Positions 1-9,300 of a stretch of 64,000 nucleotides of DNA are shown here, one piece after another; position 1 is the stretch's first letter, and each line of letters begins with the position of its first letter. The notes beneath the pieces are model-generated. The model was given only the letters and a program-made list of their open reading frames with translations. It was not told where the DNA came from and made no database searches. Both the position numbers and the translations under genes were made by a program. The stretch comes from Fimbriimonas sp. GTDB taxonomy: Bacteria > Armatimonadota > Fimbriimonadia > Fimbriimonadales > Fimbriimonadaceae. The stretch covers positions 1-64,000 of the forward strand of contig JARLGV010000072.1 of NCBI GenBank assembly GCA_031292555.1, in the 5' to 3' direction.

Positions 1-87
1 CGGGAAAGCCCTTGCCTTTGCTACCGGCCCCTTTTCCAAGGCCGTAGGGGACTTGCACCCCCGAGCAACGCCGCGTGTCCTGCGTAC

Positions 88-575
88 CTAGCGTACAGAA
101 TCCCTACGGGATAGCCGGAGCGGGCTTTCGCCATCGGCCTCTTGTCGTCGCTACCCTAGTCGGTCGCCCCAGTCCCATGGTAGCCCTTTGGGCAACCATG
201 GGCTAGCGTACAGAATCCCTACGGGATAGCCGGAGCGGGCTTTCGCCCTCGGCCTCTTGTCGTCGCTACCCTAGCCCCAGTCCCCTGGTTGCCCTTTGGG
301 CAACCAGGGGCTAGGATACGGAATCCCTACGGGATAGCCGGAGCGGGCTCTCGCCCTCGGCCTCTTGTCGTCGCTACCCTAGTCGGTCGCCCCAGTCCCA
401 TGGTAGCCCTTTGGGCAACCATGGGCTAGCGTACAGAATCCCTACGGGATAGCCGGAACGGGCTTTCGCCCTCGGCCTCTTGTCGTCGCTACCCTAGCCC
501 CAGGCCCCTGGTTGCCCTTTGGGCAACCAGGGGCTAGGGTACAGAATCCCTACGGGATAGCCGGAGCGGGCTTTG
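88..575. repeat. Alternating 115/108-bp tandem repeat array with hairpins
   Basis: Units begin at 88, 203, 311, 426 and 534 (the last partial). Lengths alternate 115, 108, 115, 108, so the true period is 223 bp. Every unit has a nearly constant first half containing ATCCC-TAC-GGGAT and GGGC-TTTC-GCCC mini-hairpins. It ends with a longer hairpin of two kinds. Short units carry a perfect 13-bp stem (CCCCTGGTTGCCC, TTT loop). Long units carry the related CCCATGGTAGCCC stem with one mismatch, plus a 7-base insert (tcggtcg). The array lies upstream of the small plus-strand gene at 652. It is too long-period for CRISPR and no coding frame fits it. Function is unknown; it resembles extragenic palindromic repeats. 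The 1-87 segment before it shows only a weak imperfect stem (about 22-50). Confidence 0.9.
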
Positions 576-651
576 GCGTGGGGAATCTGACGGAAAAGGG
601 TCACGAGCGAACCGAGGATTACTGCAGTATCCTTTGGGTCGGAGAACCGCA

Positions 652-897
652 TTGACCGACAACAACGCCGACGTAGCCACCATGGATAAGGCTCACGCCC
701 TTGAGATCTATGGCGCGATCCTTCGGAACCACTACGACGAATTCGAGCTCATGCTGTCGATGGGACACGAGCCGTTCGATAGAGATATGCAGGGCCGGTG
801 GGCGGTGATTTCCATTGTCGAGCAGCTGCGAGTCGAGTTATTGAAGTCGGGCAACGAAATGACCGACGTGCCGCTTCAAATCTTTGACCTTATCTGA
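652..897 (+). CDS. Small hypothetical protein
   Basis: About 81 residues, acidic, without signal peptide or membrane segment; probably a small helical cytosolic protein. I place the start at TTG 652 because GGAG at 641-644 lies seven bases upstream. An upstream TTG (634) and an internal ATG (682) are possible but have no comparable ribosome site. The product has no motif I recognise. It is convergent with the histidine kinase genes that follow and stands immediately after the tandem hairpin array, so its transcription may read out of that array. Confidence 0.5.
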   Translation: MTDNNADVATMDKAHALEIYGAILRNHYDEFELMLSMGHEPFDRDMQGRWAVISIVEQLRVELLKSGNEMTDVPLQIFDLI

Positions 898-944
898 GCC
901 GAGCCGCACCAGCCCGGGCGCCGACGCGGCCTGAATTCGACAGA

Positions 945-2222
945 TCAGATCTCGGCGGTCGTCTGGCCAAGCGATGGCAAATCGACGGTGAACTCCGTGC
1001 CACCTTCAGGCGAGCTGACAAAGCCGACATTGCCATGGAGGTACCGCTCCGCAAAAAGCTTGATACTGTAAGTGCCAAGACCTCTGCCGGCAGAGCCCTT
1101 CGTGCTGAATGAGCGCTTAAACAACTGGCTCTGGACATGCTGCGGGATCTCCCCGGGGTTCGAGACCTTGATGGAGACGCCGATGCGGGTGGTGGCGGCG
1201 GACAGCCTGATGACAGATCCCCGCTTGCTCGCCTCGAGCGCGTTCTTGGTCAGGTTGCTGACGATCCGTCGCACCAAGACCTTGTCGGTCACCAGGTTGC
1301 AGTCCGGATCGACCTCGGCCTCGATGATCAGCCCCTTGCTGATGGGGTGATAGGCGAGGCCTTCGGCGATCTCATGCAGCATGTCGCTGACGTTGACGTT
1401 GACTGGGTCGATCTGTAGGGTCCCCTTTTCCGCCATCATCAGGTTTCGATGGGCAGTGATCTCCTCGGCCACGTTTTCCGCAAGGTGGTGAATCAGGTGC
1501 GCGTATTCCGTGGATTGATCGGCGCTTACGGTTATCATGAGGTCGGCAAGCCCGATCATGCCGCCAACCGTGTTGAGGACATCATGGAAAAAGAGCCGCT
1601 CCAGTGCTTCCTTGCGCTTCTCGGCGCTGGTATCCCGAAGCACCAACAGCACAAGCGGATATTCGCCGATCCTCACGTAACTCGCTTTGGCCAGGAAGTC
1701 CAAGGAGGAATCCACGTCCGAGGTTCGAGAGGTGATCCGGCATTCGTATTGGGCTGAATCGTGGGTCTTCAGGCAGTTGAGAATCGCCTTGGCGGCCCCG
1801 CACTCCCGGCAGGCCACCGACGTCCCACATCCGTTGGGTCCCTGACCGACGTGAATGCAGTTCACGGCCTCGCCCGGCCGCTTACCAAGCAGTTGTTCCT
1901 TCGAAAGCAGGTTCAGTGCGCTCAGACATTGCTGATTCGCCGCGACGATCTGGCGCTTATCGTTAAGGATCATAGCGAGATCGGGAATCGCGTCCAAGAT
2001 ATCCTGGGCAATCTGTCCGCCCGAAACCAGACGAGACGCGTCGCCGACGATCTCTAGCGTGTCTCTCTGGGGAGGAGCAAAGAACGTATTCTCACTTTCT
2101 GTTGCCATACGCAACTCAGACACTCGGTCGACTAATACTGTTTCCATGAGTCGATGTTCAGTTCGGCACAACGCGTCGGATCTTCCGTCGTGATTTTCAG
2201 GGTCACCTAAGAGTCGCGGCAT
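945..2222 (-). CDS. PAS-domain sensor histidine kinase with cysteine cluster
   Basis: 425 residues, no membrane segment, so probably a cytosolic sensor. Residues about 70-200 form a PAS-like domain containing a cluster of Cys122, Cys132, Cys138 and Cys141 (with His124) in a GCGTSxxCxxCG context. Such a cluster could bind iron-sulfur or another metal, although the ligand is unknown. The dimerisation/phosphoacceptor region has the H-box FFHDVLNT (His213). The ATPase domain shows an N-box (NLTKNALE, Asn323/Asn327) and a G-box (GRGLGTYS, 379-385). The gene begins 10 bp after the hybrid kinase upstream on the same strand, so the two are very likely co-transcribed and may act in one phosphorelay. 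The start at 2222 is the longest; Met26 is an alternative. No dedicated output regulator lies nearby. Confidence 0.88.
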   Translation of the reverse strand: MPRLLGDPENHDGRSDALCRTEHRLMETVLVDRVSELRMATESENTFFAPPQRDTLEIVGDASRLVSGGQIAQDILDAIPDLAMILNDKRQIVAANQQCLSALNLLSKEQLLGKRPGEAVNCIHVGQGPNGCGTSVACRECGAAKAILNCLKTHDSAQYECRITSRTSDVDSSLDFLAKASYVRIGEYPLVLLVLRDTSAEKRKEALERLFFHDVLNTVGGMIGLADLMITVSADQSTEYAHLIHHLAENVAEEITAHRNLMMAEKGTLQIDPVNVNVSDMLHEIAEGLAYHPISKGLIIEAEVDPDCNLVTDKVLVRRIVSNLTKNALEASKRGSVIRLSAATTRIGVSIKVSNPGEIPQHVQSQLFKRSFSTKGSAGRGLGTYSIKLFAERYLHGNVGFVSSPEGGTEFTVDLPSLGQTTAEI

Positions 2223-2232
2223 GAGATTGAGA

Positions 2233-4137
2233 TCAATCCGACCGCAAGTCGGGGGGCAAAGCGGACATCAACGCTACCAGCGACACCGGCTTCTGCAGCA
2301 GCGTATGAACTCCCAGGTCCCTCAACTCATTGGCGCTCCCGGGCCAGAAATCGCCGCTCACGACAACCACCCGTAGCTCCGGCCATTTCTCCTTGACGAC
2401 CTTCGTGAGTTCCACCCCGTCCATTCCCGGCATTCTCAGGTCGGTGACCATGCAGGATAGCCTCTCGACACTGTTTTCGATCGTATTTAGCGCTTGCATC
2501 CCGTCGTTTGCGCTGAGAACGTTCCAGTGCAAGGCGGTCACCGCATTCATGATCGCGCTTCGAGCGCCTGGGTCGTCGTCCACAACGAGTATGGTGTCTC
2601 GCGCCTTGGCAACTGCTACATCAAGCGCCGGAGAAACGGATGGGACCCCGACCTTTGAGGCAACTGGCAGGTGAATTGTGAAGGTAGTTCCCTTCCCTGG
2701 TACGGACGCCACGTCGATTTGCCCGTAATGGCTCTCGACGATGCTCGACACGATCGAGAGCCCCAAGCCCATGCCCTTGCCGTGCTTCTTGGTCGTGAAA
2801 AACGGCTCGAAGATCTGGGCAATGTCCTTGCTTTCGATACCCAGACCCGTGTCCGCGACCGTGAACCTCACGTAACCTCCGACATGGAGACAATGGAGAT
2901 TTGGCGCCGATCTTTCATCGACATAGACGTCCTCTGCTGAAAGAGTCAAACATCCTCCGTTCGGCATCGCATCGGCGCCGTTGTGGGCCAGATTCGTGAG
3001 CACCTGTAGGATCTGAGTGGGATCGCCCCAAAGATCGCTCAGCCCTTCGGGAGTCGATATCTGTAGGTCGATCCTCGCATCGAGGCGCGGTTGAACCAGG
3101 TCACGGAACCGCACGAGCAGTGCCGATGTGTCGATCCGCTCCGGGTCGATCGCGCCTCCTCGCGAGTAGGTCAGCAGTTCACGCAGCAGATCCCGGCAGC
3201 GCGAGGCTCCGATCTTGGCGGTGTCGAGAAGCGAATTGGGCTCCGACTGCTGCAAGATGAGCAACTCGATGGCCATCAGAACCGGTGCGAGCGCGTTGTT
3301 CAAATCATGAGCAATGCCACCGGCGAACTTGCCGATGGCGGTCAAGCGGTCGGTACGAGACAAACTTAGTTCGAGCGCCTTCTTGTCCGTGAGGTCGCTT
3401 ATTCGGGCAATCGTCAGGTGAGACTCCGGTTCGGGCATAGACCGGACGGAGACTTCGGCCGGAAAGGTAGTGCCGTCCTTCCGAAGCACCTGGGCTTCTC
3501 CACGGTAGCTGACCTCCCGCGGATGAGGCAGGCTGAACGACTCGGCGAAACGAGCTTCGAAAAGCGCTCGGTCGCCTGCCGGGACGAACTCGAATATGGA
3601 CTTCCCCACGAGTTCGCTGGGGCTATACAAAACCTGATTCGAAACCTCAGTGTTGGCTTGGAGGAGCGTCCCATCGCGGTCGATCAAAACAATTCCGTAC
3701 GGCGCTTCGTCGAATAGCCGAACATGCTGGGCCTCGACTAGGACCATTCGATCTTGAAGGCGGGAGTCTTTGATCAAGTTCTTGATCGTCCAGGGCAGCC
3801 GCGGATATCCGCGAGGAGTGATGTAATCCCATGCCCCAAGCTCGAATACGCGGTCGCAGACCTCATTCGACGGCACCGACGACACGACAAGCACCGGCGC
3901 GATGTTTGACACGGAGCGCAAGAACAACAGGCAATTGGCAATGTCGTAGTCCGGCATGTCAGCGCAGCAGATGATCATGTCCCACCGTCTCGCTCCCGCG
4001 GCTTTTTCGAATTCGGCGCGGCACGTCGTGAAGACGTAATGATAGTTATCGCCAAGCCGATCGATGCAGCCTCGGACCTCGTCACAATCGGAAGGGCTCC
4101 CATGCAGGATCAGGATCTGGGATATTTCTGCCGTCAT
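2233..4137 (-). CDS. Hybrid histidine kinase (pseudo-receiver, PAS, kinase, receiver)
   Basis: 634 residues. Domain order: N-terminal receiver-like domain (about 5-125), PAS (about 135-255), HisKA with H-box GGIAHDLNN (His277), ATPase with N-box TNLAHNGADA and G-boxes DTGLGI and GKGMGLGLS, then a C-terminal receiver (about 515-630). The C-terminal receiver is intact (Asp566 in TDLRMP, Lys616). The N-terminal one has Cys58 where the phosphorylatable Asp should be (CCADMP), so it is a pseudo-receiver, perhaps a docking or redox-sensing unit. First gene of a two-gene operon with the kinase downstream. The arrangement suggests that His277 transfers phosphate to its own Asp566, or that the two kinases share partners. 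The signal is unknown. Confidence 0.9.
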   Translation of the reverse strand: MTAEISQILILHGSPSDCDEVRGCIDRLGDNYHYVFTTCRAEFEKAAGARRWDMIICCADMPDYDIANCLLFLRSVSNIAPVLVVSSVPSNEVCDRVFELGAWDYITPRGYPRLPWTIKNLIKDSRLQDRMVLVEAQHVRLFDEAPYGIVLIDRDGTLLQANTEVSNQVLYSPSELVGKSIFEFVPAGDRALFEARFAESFSLPHPREVSYRGEAQVLRKDGTTFPAEVSVRSMPEPESHLTIARISDLTDKKALELSLSRTDRLTAIGKFAGGIAHDLNNALAPVLMAIELLILQQSEPNSLLDTAKIGASRCRDLLRELLTYSRGGAIDPERIDTSALLVRFRDLVQPRLDARIDLQISTPEGLSDLWGDPTQILQVLTNLAHNGADAMPNGGCLTLSAEDVYVDERSAPNLHCLHVGGYVRFTVADTGLGIESKDIAQIFEPFFTTKKHGKGMGLGLSIVSSIVESHYGQIDVASVPGKGTTFTIHLPVASKVGVPSVSPALDVAVAKARDTILVVDDDPGARSAIMNAVTALHWNVLSANDGMQALNTIENSVERLSCMVTDLRMPGMDGVELTKVVKEKWPELRVVVVSGDFWPGSANELRDLGVHTLLQKPVSLVALMSALPPDLRSD

Positions 4138-4323
4138 TTTTCTACTTCAATCTCTAGCACTATTCGAGTTCGTCACCTAACGCCTGTTTAGTATTGGTCA
4201 GTTCATGCCACTTGACAGTAGCGGTTTCTATGTCAGGAGTTCCCATGTCACCGCGTACACTTTCCAGCAGGAGGAGATTCTGGCGAAACCCTGAAGTTGC
4301 TCTCCCCCCACCGCTGCGCTGGA

Positions 4324-4397
4324 GGCGAGGGAGCGCGAATACTGATTCCCACCCAACTCGCAGATCGGCTACGGACCGACGTGCGCGCTCCCTCGCC
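4324..4397. repeat. 14-bp inverted repeat in a gene-free stretch
   Basis: GGCGAGGGAGCGCG (4324-4337) is exactly inverted at 4384-4397 with 46 bases between. It lies in the 353-bp region (4138-4490) between the divergent hybrid kinase and the small secreted protein, which otherwise holds only their presumed promoters. It could be a large cruciform/hairpin or the remnant of a small palindromic element. No transposase or target duplication is visible. Confidence 0.6.
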
Positions 4398-4490
4398 TTC
4401 CTTTCGCCACTGTCGATCGATACTAACGGCTCGTCAGGAACGTCCATTGAGTTTGATCCGTTTCGGAGCTACGATCGGAGAGGACCCCGG

Positions 4491-5021
4491 ATGAAAGCAA
4501 ACCGAATGCGTTGGAATGCGCTGGCGCTTACCTGTCTCGTTACGATCGGCACTTGCATGGCGGCACAATCGCCAGATACGCGAGCGGCACGCAGGTTCGT
4601 GCAGCGGTTCTACGATTGGTACTCGCCGAGGGCAATGAGCGCCAAGGCAGGTCCGGCCTGGAACCTCGCGCTCAAGGCCAAGACCGCCTCGTTCAGCCCC
4701 GCTTTGCGCCGGGCGCTTCGCGCCGACGTGAACGCCCAGGCGAAGTCGACCGGCGAGATCGTAGGCTTGGACTTTGACCCGTTTCTGAATAGCCAGGATC
4801 CGGAGCTCCGATATGTCGCAGGAACGCCGGTCGCGTCGCGAGGAAGCTACTTGGTCGGCGTTCATGGCGCATCCGCCACCAAACCGGCCGTGTTCGCGAA
4901 GGTGGAAAGCCGCCACGGAGCATGGCGATTCACTAACTTCATCTACTCAAGCGGCGACAACCTCTTGGAGGTTTTGGAACGGCTCAAGAAGTTACGAGAG
5001 AGCGGATCTAGCCATCCTTAG
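4491..5021 (+). CDS. Secreted protein, DUF3828-like
   Basis: The open frame runs back to 4194, but I place the start at ATG 4491. A purine-rich ribosome site (GGAGAGGA, about 4477-4484) precedes it and the sequence from there begins with a clear signal peptide (basic start, hydrophobic core, TCMAAQS cleavage region). The mature protein of about 150 residues starts with FVQRFYDWYSP, a pattern typical of small periplasmic DUF3828-type domains, and has a mixed alpha/beta composition. It is exported, probably periplasmic; substrate or partner unknown. It is convergent with the acyltransferase at 5183 and appears monocistronic. Confidence 0.7.
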   Translation: MKANRMRWNALALTCLVTIGTCMAAQSPDTRAARRFVQRFYDWYSPRAMSAKAGPAWNLALKAKTASFSPALRRALRADVNAQAKSTGEIVGLDFDPFLNSQDPELRYVAGTPVASRGSYLVGVHGASATKPAVFAKVESRHGAWRFTNFIYSSGDNLLEVLERLKKLRESGSSHP

Positions 5022-5182
5022 GGCAATCGAACCTAGTCGCCAATGACGGCAGAACGACGCTTCAAGTGGTGAATCGGCACGCAAGTCTCTACCGGGTTCC
5101 TCGACCACCGGGCCATTGTCGACTTCCCGTTCCGGGAACTCCATGCTGGGTCAACTCGGACACTCGATCAAGGTAGATGTGG

Positions 5183-6220
5183 TTACGGCGATGCTGGCGC
5201 CCTAGAGTCTGAGCCCCGCTTCGACCCGAGCCAGGCGGTGATCGGACGCTCCACTGCCCTATGGAAGATCAATCCTGCGAGGCAAGAGGCGGCGATGGCA
5301 GATCCAACCAACGCTATCGTCGCTGCAAATCCAAGATCGGACCCCTTCGCCCAATGGATGGCTCGCTCGGTGACAAACAGGTGGATCAAGTAGATCGAGT
5401 AACTTGCGTCGCCTAGACCTAACAGCCAAGGGCGGCGGATCCGCAGACCCGATCGTTCCATTACCGCGAGTGCCGCCACTACCAGAGCGCATGGCACACC
5501 AATTAAGGCAAGCCGCAAAAGGTGCTCCTGGTAGTCCGGTTCGCATAGGACGGCAAGAAACGACGAAGCGGCCACCGCACTAGCCGGCCAAGCCCATCGG
5601 CGGGCCATCTCGACATCCGTTCGACCAATGGCCACGGCGGCCAAAACCCCCAGCGCGAAGTCGAGCACCAATGGATCCGTAAAGAACGCCGCCAGCGAAT
5701 TCGAAGGCGGAGTTGCCATACGTCCAAAGACCACTGCGGTCACGAGCCCAAAGACCACCGGGGCCGCCACCGCAAGGATCCAAGTACGACTCGACGCTTT
5801 CCCATCCGCCACGGTGAGGCGCGTCGTCAACCATCCGGCGAAACCCAGAGCCCCAGCAAACAAGACGTAGAACGCCATCTCGTAGTTGAGGGTCCATCCG
5901 ACCTGCAGGACGGGTACGAATCCGCGTTCCGGCGATCCGGTCGGTATGAAGAAAAGCGCTTTCAGGATCGCCGAGATGCTGGTCGAATGTCCGGAAATCC
6001 CCCTATATGAAAGCACCAATCCGGTCGCCAGCCAATAGGCCGGAACGACTCGTATGACTCGGCGCGCAAGAAAGGAACGCGGAGACCGACGCCCGTTCCT
6101 CGTTGATTCAATCATGACGAAGCCGGAAAGCACGAAGAACAGGTCGATCCCGAATAGGCCGAAAGTCGGCAAGCCCACCCGATGAAACAGGATGCCCAAA
6201 TGGAAACACACGATGAGCAA
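5183..6220 (-). CDS. Acyltransferase 3 family membrane protein (OafA/YrhL type)
   Basis: Integral membrane protein of about 345 residues with around ten hydrophobic helices. Family features: FHLGI near the N-terminus, FGIDLFFVLSGFVM, RRVIRVVPAYW and near the end a SYSIYLIHL stretch. Members transfer acyl groups (often acetyl) to sugars, lipids or peptides at the envelope. The listed start is a TTG, but the same frame continues upstream with RIDNLHALRAVSA, the canonical beginning of this family, until a stop near 6286. No ATG, GTG or TTG occurs in that stretch. Either initiation uses a rare codon (CTG or ATC) or the 5' end has suffered a small mutation. No sugar biosynthesis genes are adjacent, so the acceptor cannot be guessed. 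Confidence 0.85.
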   Translation of the reverse strand: MLIVCFHLGILFHRVGLPTFGLFGIDLFFVLSGFVMIESTRNGRRSPRSFLARRVIRVVPAYWLATGLVLSYRGISGHSTSISAILKALFFIPTGSPERGFVPVLQVGWTLNYEMAFYVLFAGALGFAGWLTTRLTVADGKASSRTWILAVAAPVVFGLVTAVVFGRMATPPSNSLAAFFTDPLVLDFALGVLAAVAIGRTDVEMARRWAWPASAVAASSFLAVLCEPDYQEHLLRLALIGVPCALVVAALAVMERSGLRIRRPWLLGLGDASYSIYLIHLFVTERAIHWAKGSDLGFAATIALVGSAIAASCLAGLIFHRAVERPITAWLGSKRGSDSRAPASP

Positions 6221-6303
6221 CGCAGAGACGGCGCGAAGCGCATGCAGATTGTCGATGCGTTGGGGTGCTGGGCAGGATTCGATGTCCGATTATGGACAAA
6301 TAC

Positions 6304-6330
6304 GTCCCGCAGGGCAGGGCCCCGCGGGAC
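6304..6330 (-). terminator. Terminator-like hairpin after the first PQQ/Ig gene
   Basis: GTCCCGC (6304-6310) pairs with GCGGGAC (6324-6330) around a GC-rich loop, just past the stop of the gene ending at 6342. There is no T-run, so it may be an attenuating or RNA-stabilising hairpin rather than a classical intrinsic terminator. Confidence 0.4.
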
Positions 6331-6341
6331 TTCGAGTTGGA

Positions 6342-9300
6342 CTACGGCGTGACGGTCAGCGTTGAAGTTGACGACTTCCCTTGGTTTGTCGCAGTGATTG
6401 TCACTGCCTGCGAAACAACCACCGTCGAGGTCGTGATGGTGAACGATACGTGGGAGCTTAACGCCGGCACCGTCACCGTCGCCGGAACCGAAGCCACGCC
6501 CGCGTTTGAACTGGTCAACGAAACGACCGTTCCCGACGGCCCAGACTTCCCGTTCAAGACGATCGTTCCAGTAACGTTCGCCCCTCCCTTTACCGTACTC
6601 GGGACCGTCGTCACCGACAGGACCCATGCAGGAACGAGAGCCTCTGAGAAGTTTATGGAGATGGTTCCCAACGTCGCGGTCAGCGTAACCGGAGTAATGC
6701 CGTCGACGCCAAGAGTCGGAACCAGGAAGTTCGCCGACGCGCTTCCCGCCGGAATTGTCACCGTGGCAGGCGGAACGATGCTCGTACTGGAGGATGCCAG
6801 GCTCACAACCGTTCCTCCTAGAGGCGCGGCCGCACTCAACGTCACCGTCCCCGTTGGGAAGTCGCCACCGACGATGGATGACGGCGCCACCGTGAATCCG
6901 ATCAACCCATCTGGATTCACGGTCAAAGTAGTGGTAGCCGAACCTCCTTGGCTGGACGCCGTTACCGTCACCGACTGCGCGGCGCCGACAGTGAAGGTCG
7001 TGACGGCGAACGTGCCGTGAGCCGCCCCCGCCGGGATAGTGATCGTTGCCGGAACGCTGGCGGCGCCGGGCAACGAACTGGTCAATGTCACGATGATTCC
7101 CGAGGGACCCGCCTTGCCGTTAAGATCCACCTTGCCGGTAACCGCAGAAATGCCGCCGACCACCGCATTGGGCGTCACGTTTACCGCCATCACGACGGCA
7201 GGAACCAGACTCTGATTACAGGTCTTGGTGCTTAAACCGTACGTGGCCGTGATCGTTCCGGACGTCGTCGCATCCACTCCGAGCGTGGGCAGCGGAACGG
7301 TTATGAACTTGGAGTACGCCGGTATGGTCACGGTTGCAGGCGGTTGGATCGCCGGATTGTTCGAACCAAGGCTAATGACGGCGCCGCCTCCGGGAGCCGG
7401 AACGCTGATCGCCACCGTCAAGTTGGGATAGTCTCCGCCGACGATCGAAGGTTGTGAACTGGCGACGCTAGTGATCACACCGGGATTCACCGTAAGATTC
7501 GCCTGTGCGCTGCCTCCCGGGTTCGAAGCAATGACGGTCACCGTCTCTGAAACATTCACCGAGTTGACCCAAAATCCAATCGTGGCGTGCGCGCTTGCCG
7601 GCGCGACCGTCACGCTTGACGCCACGATAACCACGTTCGGATCGGAACTGGCAAGGTTGACCACCGTACCAGAGGGTCCCGCCTTACCGTTTAGGTTTAT
7701 GGTTCCGGTGACGACTGCCATCGAACCGCCGACTACGCTTGAGGGGTTGATCGTCATCGACATGACCGATGCCGGTGTTACGAACAAACCGCACGACTTG
7801 ATGGCGCTTCCAAACTGTGCGGCGATCGTAACCGCATGGTTCGTATCGACACCCGCCGTGACGACCGTGAACGTCGTGCTCGTCGACCCACCGGCAATCG
7901 TTATGGTCGCGGGCACCGTAACGCATGGATCGTTTGATGAGAGAAGAATGATGTCGCCGCCGGCAGGCGCAGGGGCCGATAGAGTCACCTTTCCAGTTGG
8001 AAAGTCGCCGCCGACGATCGACAACTGGGAGGCCGAGACACTCAACAGCGTCTCCGGATTCACCGTGATCGTTGCCGTCGCGGTCTGCCCGCCTCCGGTA
8101 GCTGTTATCGTTGAAGTCTGAGACCCCGGACCATCGAGGCCGGTGACCGTGAACGTCGCGCTCGTTTTTCCGGCCGCCACGGTAACGGTCGACGGAACGG
8201 TTGCGACCGCGGTGTTCGAACTGGTGAGGGTCACCACATTCCCCGACGGCCCCGCCGGCCCAGAAAGGGTGACGGTTCCCGTCGACGTGCCTCCGCCTCC
8301 GATGATCGTCGGGAACAAACCGAGTGCGCTGACGAAGGCAGGCTGGACGGTCAAGCCAGTGTTGGCGCTTGCGCTGCCGGACTTCGCGGTGATGACGACG
8401 ATGTCGGAAGAGGAGACCGCCTTGGTCGTCACATTGAAAGTCACCTGGGTGGCCCCTGCCGGTACTGTCACGAACGGTGGAACGCTCGCATTGGTGTCAG
8501 TGGCCGATAGCATGACCAAATCCCCTCCCTTAGGAGCCGGGGACGAAATCGTCACCGTGCCCACCGCAAATGTCCCACCTGGCACCGATGTCGGATTGAC
8601 CGCGACGCCCGCAACCGGGATGGTGTTGACGCTTGTCCCGAGCGCGTAAATACAGCAGTCCCAAGAGCCGAAGTAGACGGTGCCGTCCGGCCCGATCGCC
8701 GGATTGGAGTAGATGTTGTAGCCGGTCGGAAACTGCCAAAGCAGATTGCCGTTCGAATCTAGAGCGTACAGGTTACTGTCACAGGATCCGAAATAGATCG
8801 TCCCGTCCGCCCCGATCGCTGGCGCAGAGTTAATGGTTCCGCCGGTCAAGAAGGTCCATTTGACCGTTCCGTCCGGCCTAAATGCGTACATACGGTTGTC
8901 GTAGGCCCCGATATAGATCGTCCCGTCGGGCGCGATCGAAGGAGCGGCGAATATCAGGTTGCCAACGAAATAGCGCCACTTCTGTGATCCATCGGGATTG
9001 ATCGCATAGAAGTAGCCATCGTACGACCCCACATAGATCGTTCCATCCGCCCCGACCGCCGCAGCGCCCAAAATGAGGTATCCAGTCTGAAAGCGCCAGT
9101 TCAGATGGCCGTTGGTGGGACTGAGGGCATAGAGATAGCCATCCATCGATCCGATGTAAACGGTGCCGTCCGGTCCGATCGCCGGCGATGCGTCGACCTC
9201 ACCCCCCGTTTGATATGACCATTGCCAATTGCCCCCATACACGCAGTGGACGTAACTGTCCTCGCTCCCAAAGAAGATGCGACCCGATGAGTCTATGGCA

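Noticed and set aside
88-575. CRISPR array
   Set aside because: Units of 108-115 bp are conserved over their whole length with no unique spacers, and no cas genes are present.
4194-4490. N-terminal extension of the small secreted protein (99 extra codons)
   Set aside because: The extension is low-complexity and covers the inverted repeat, while a ribosome site and signal peptide start at 4491.
6265-8649. Several plus-strand frames (up to 251 codons) with repeated TVTVAGT-like stretches
   Set aside because: Antisense of the Ig modules of the gene at 6342-9803; no ribosome sites and no independent family.
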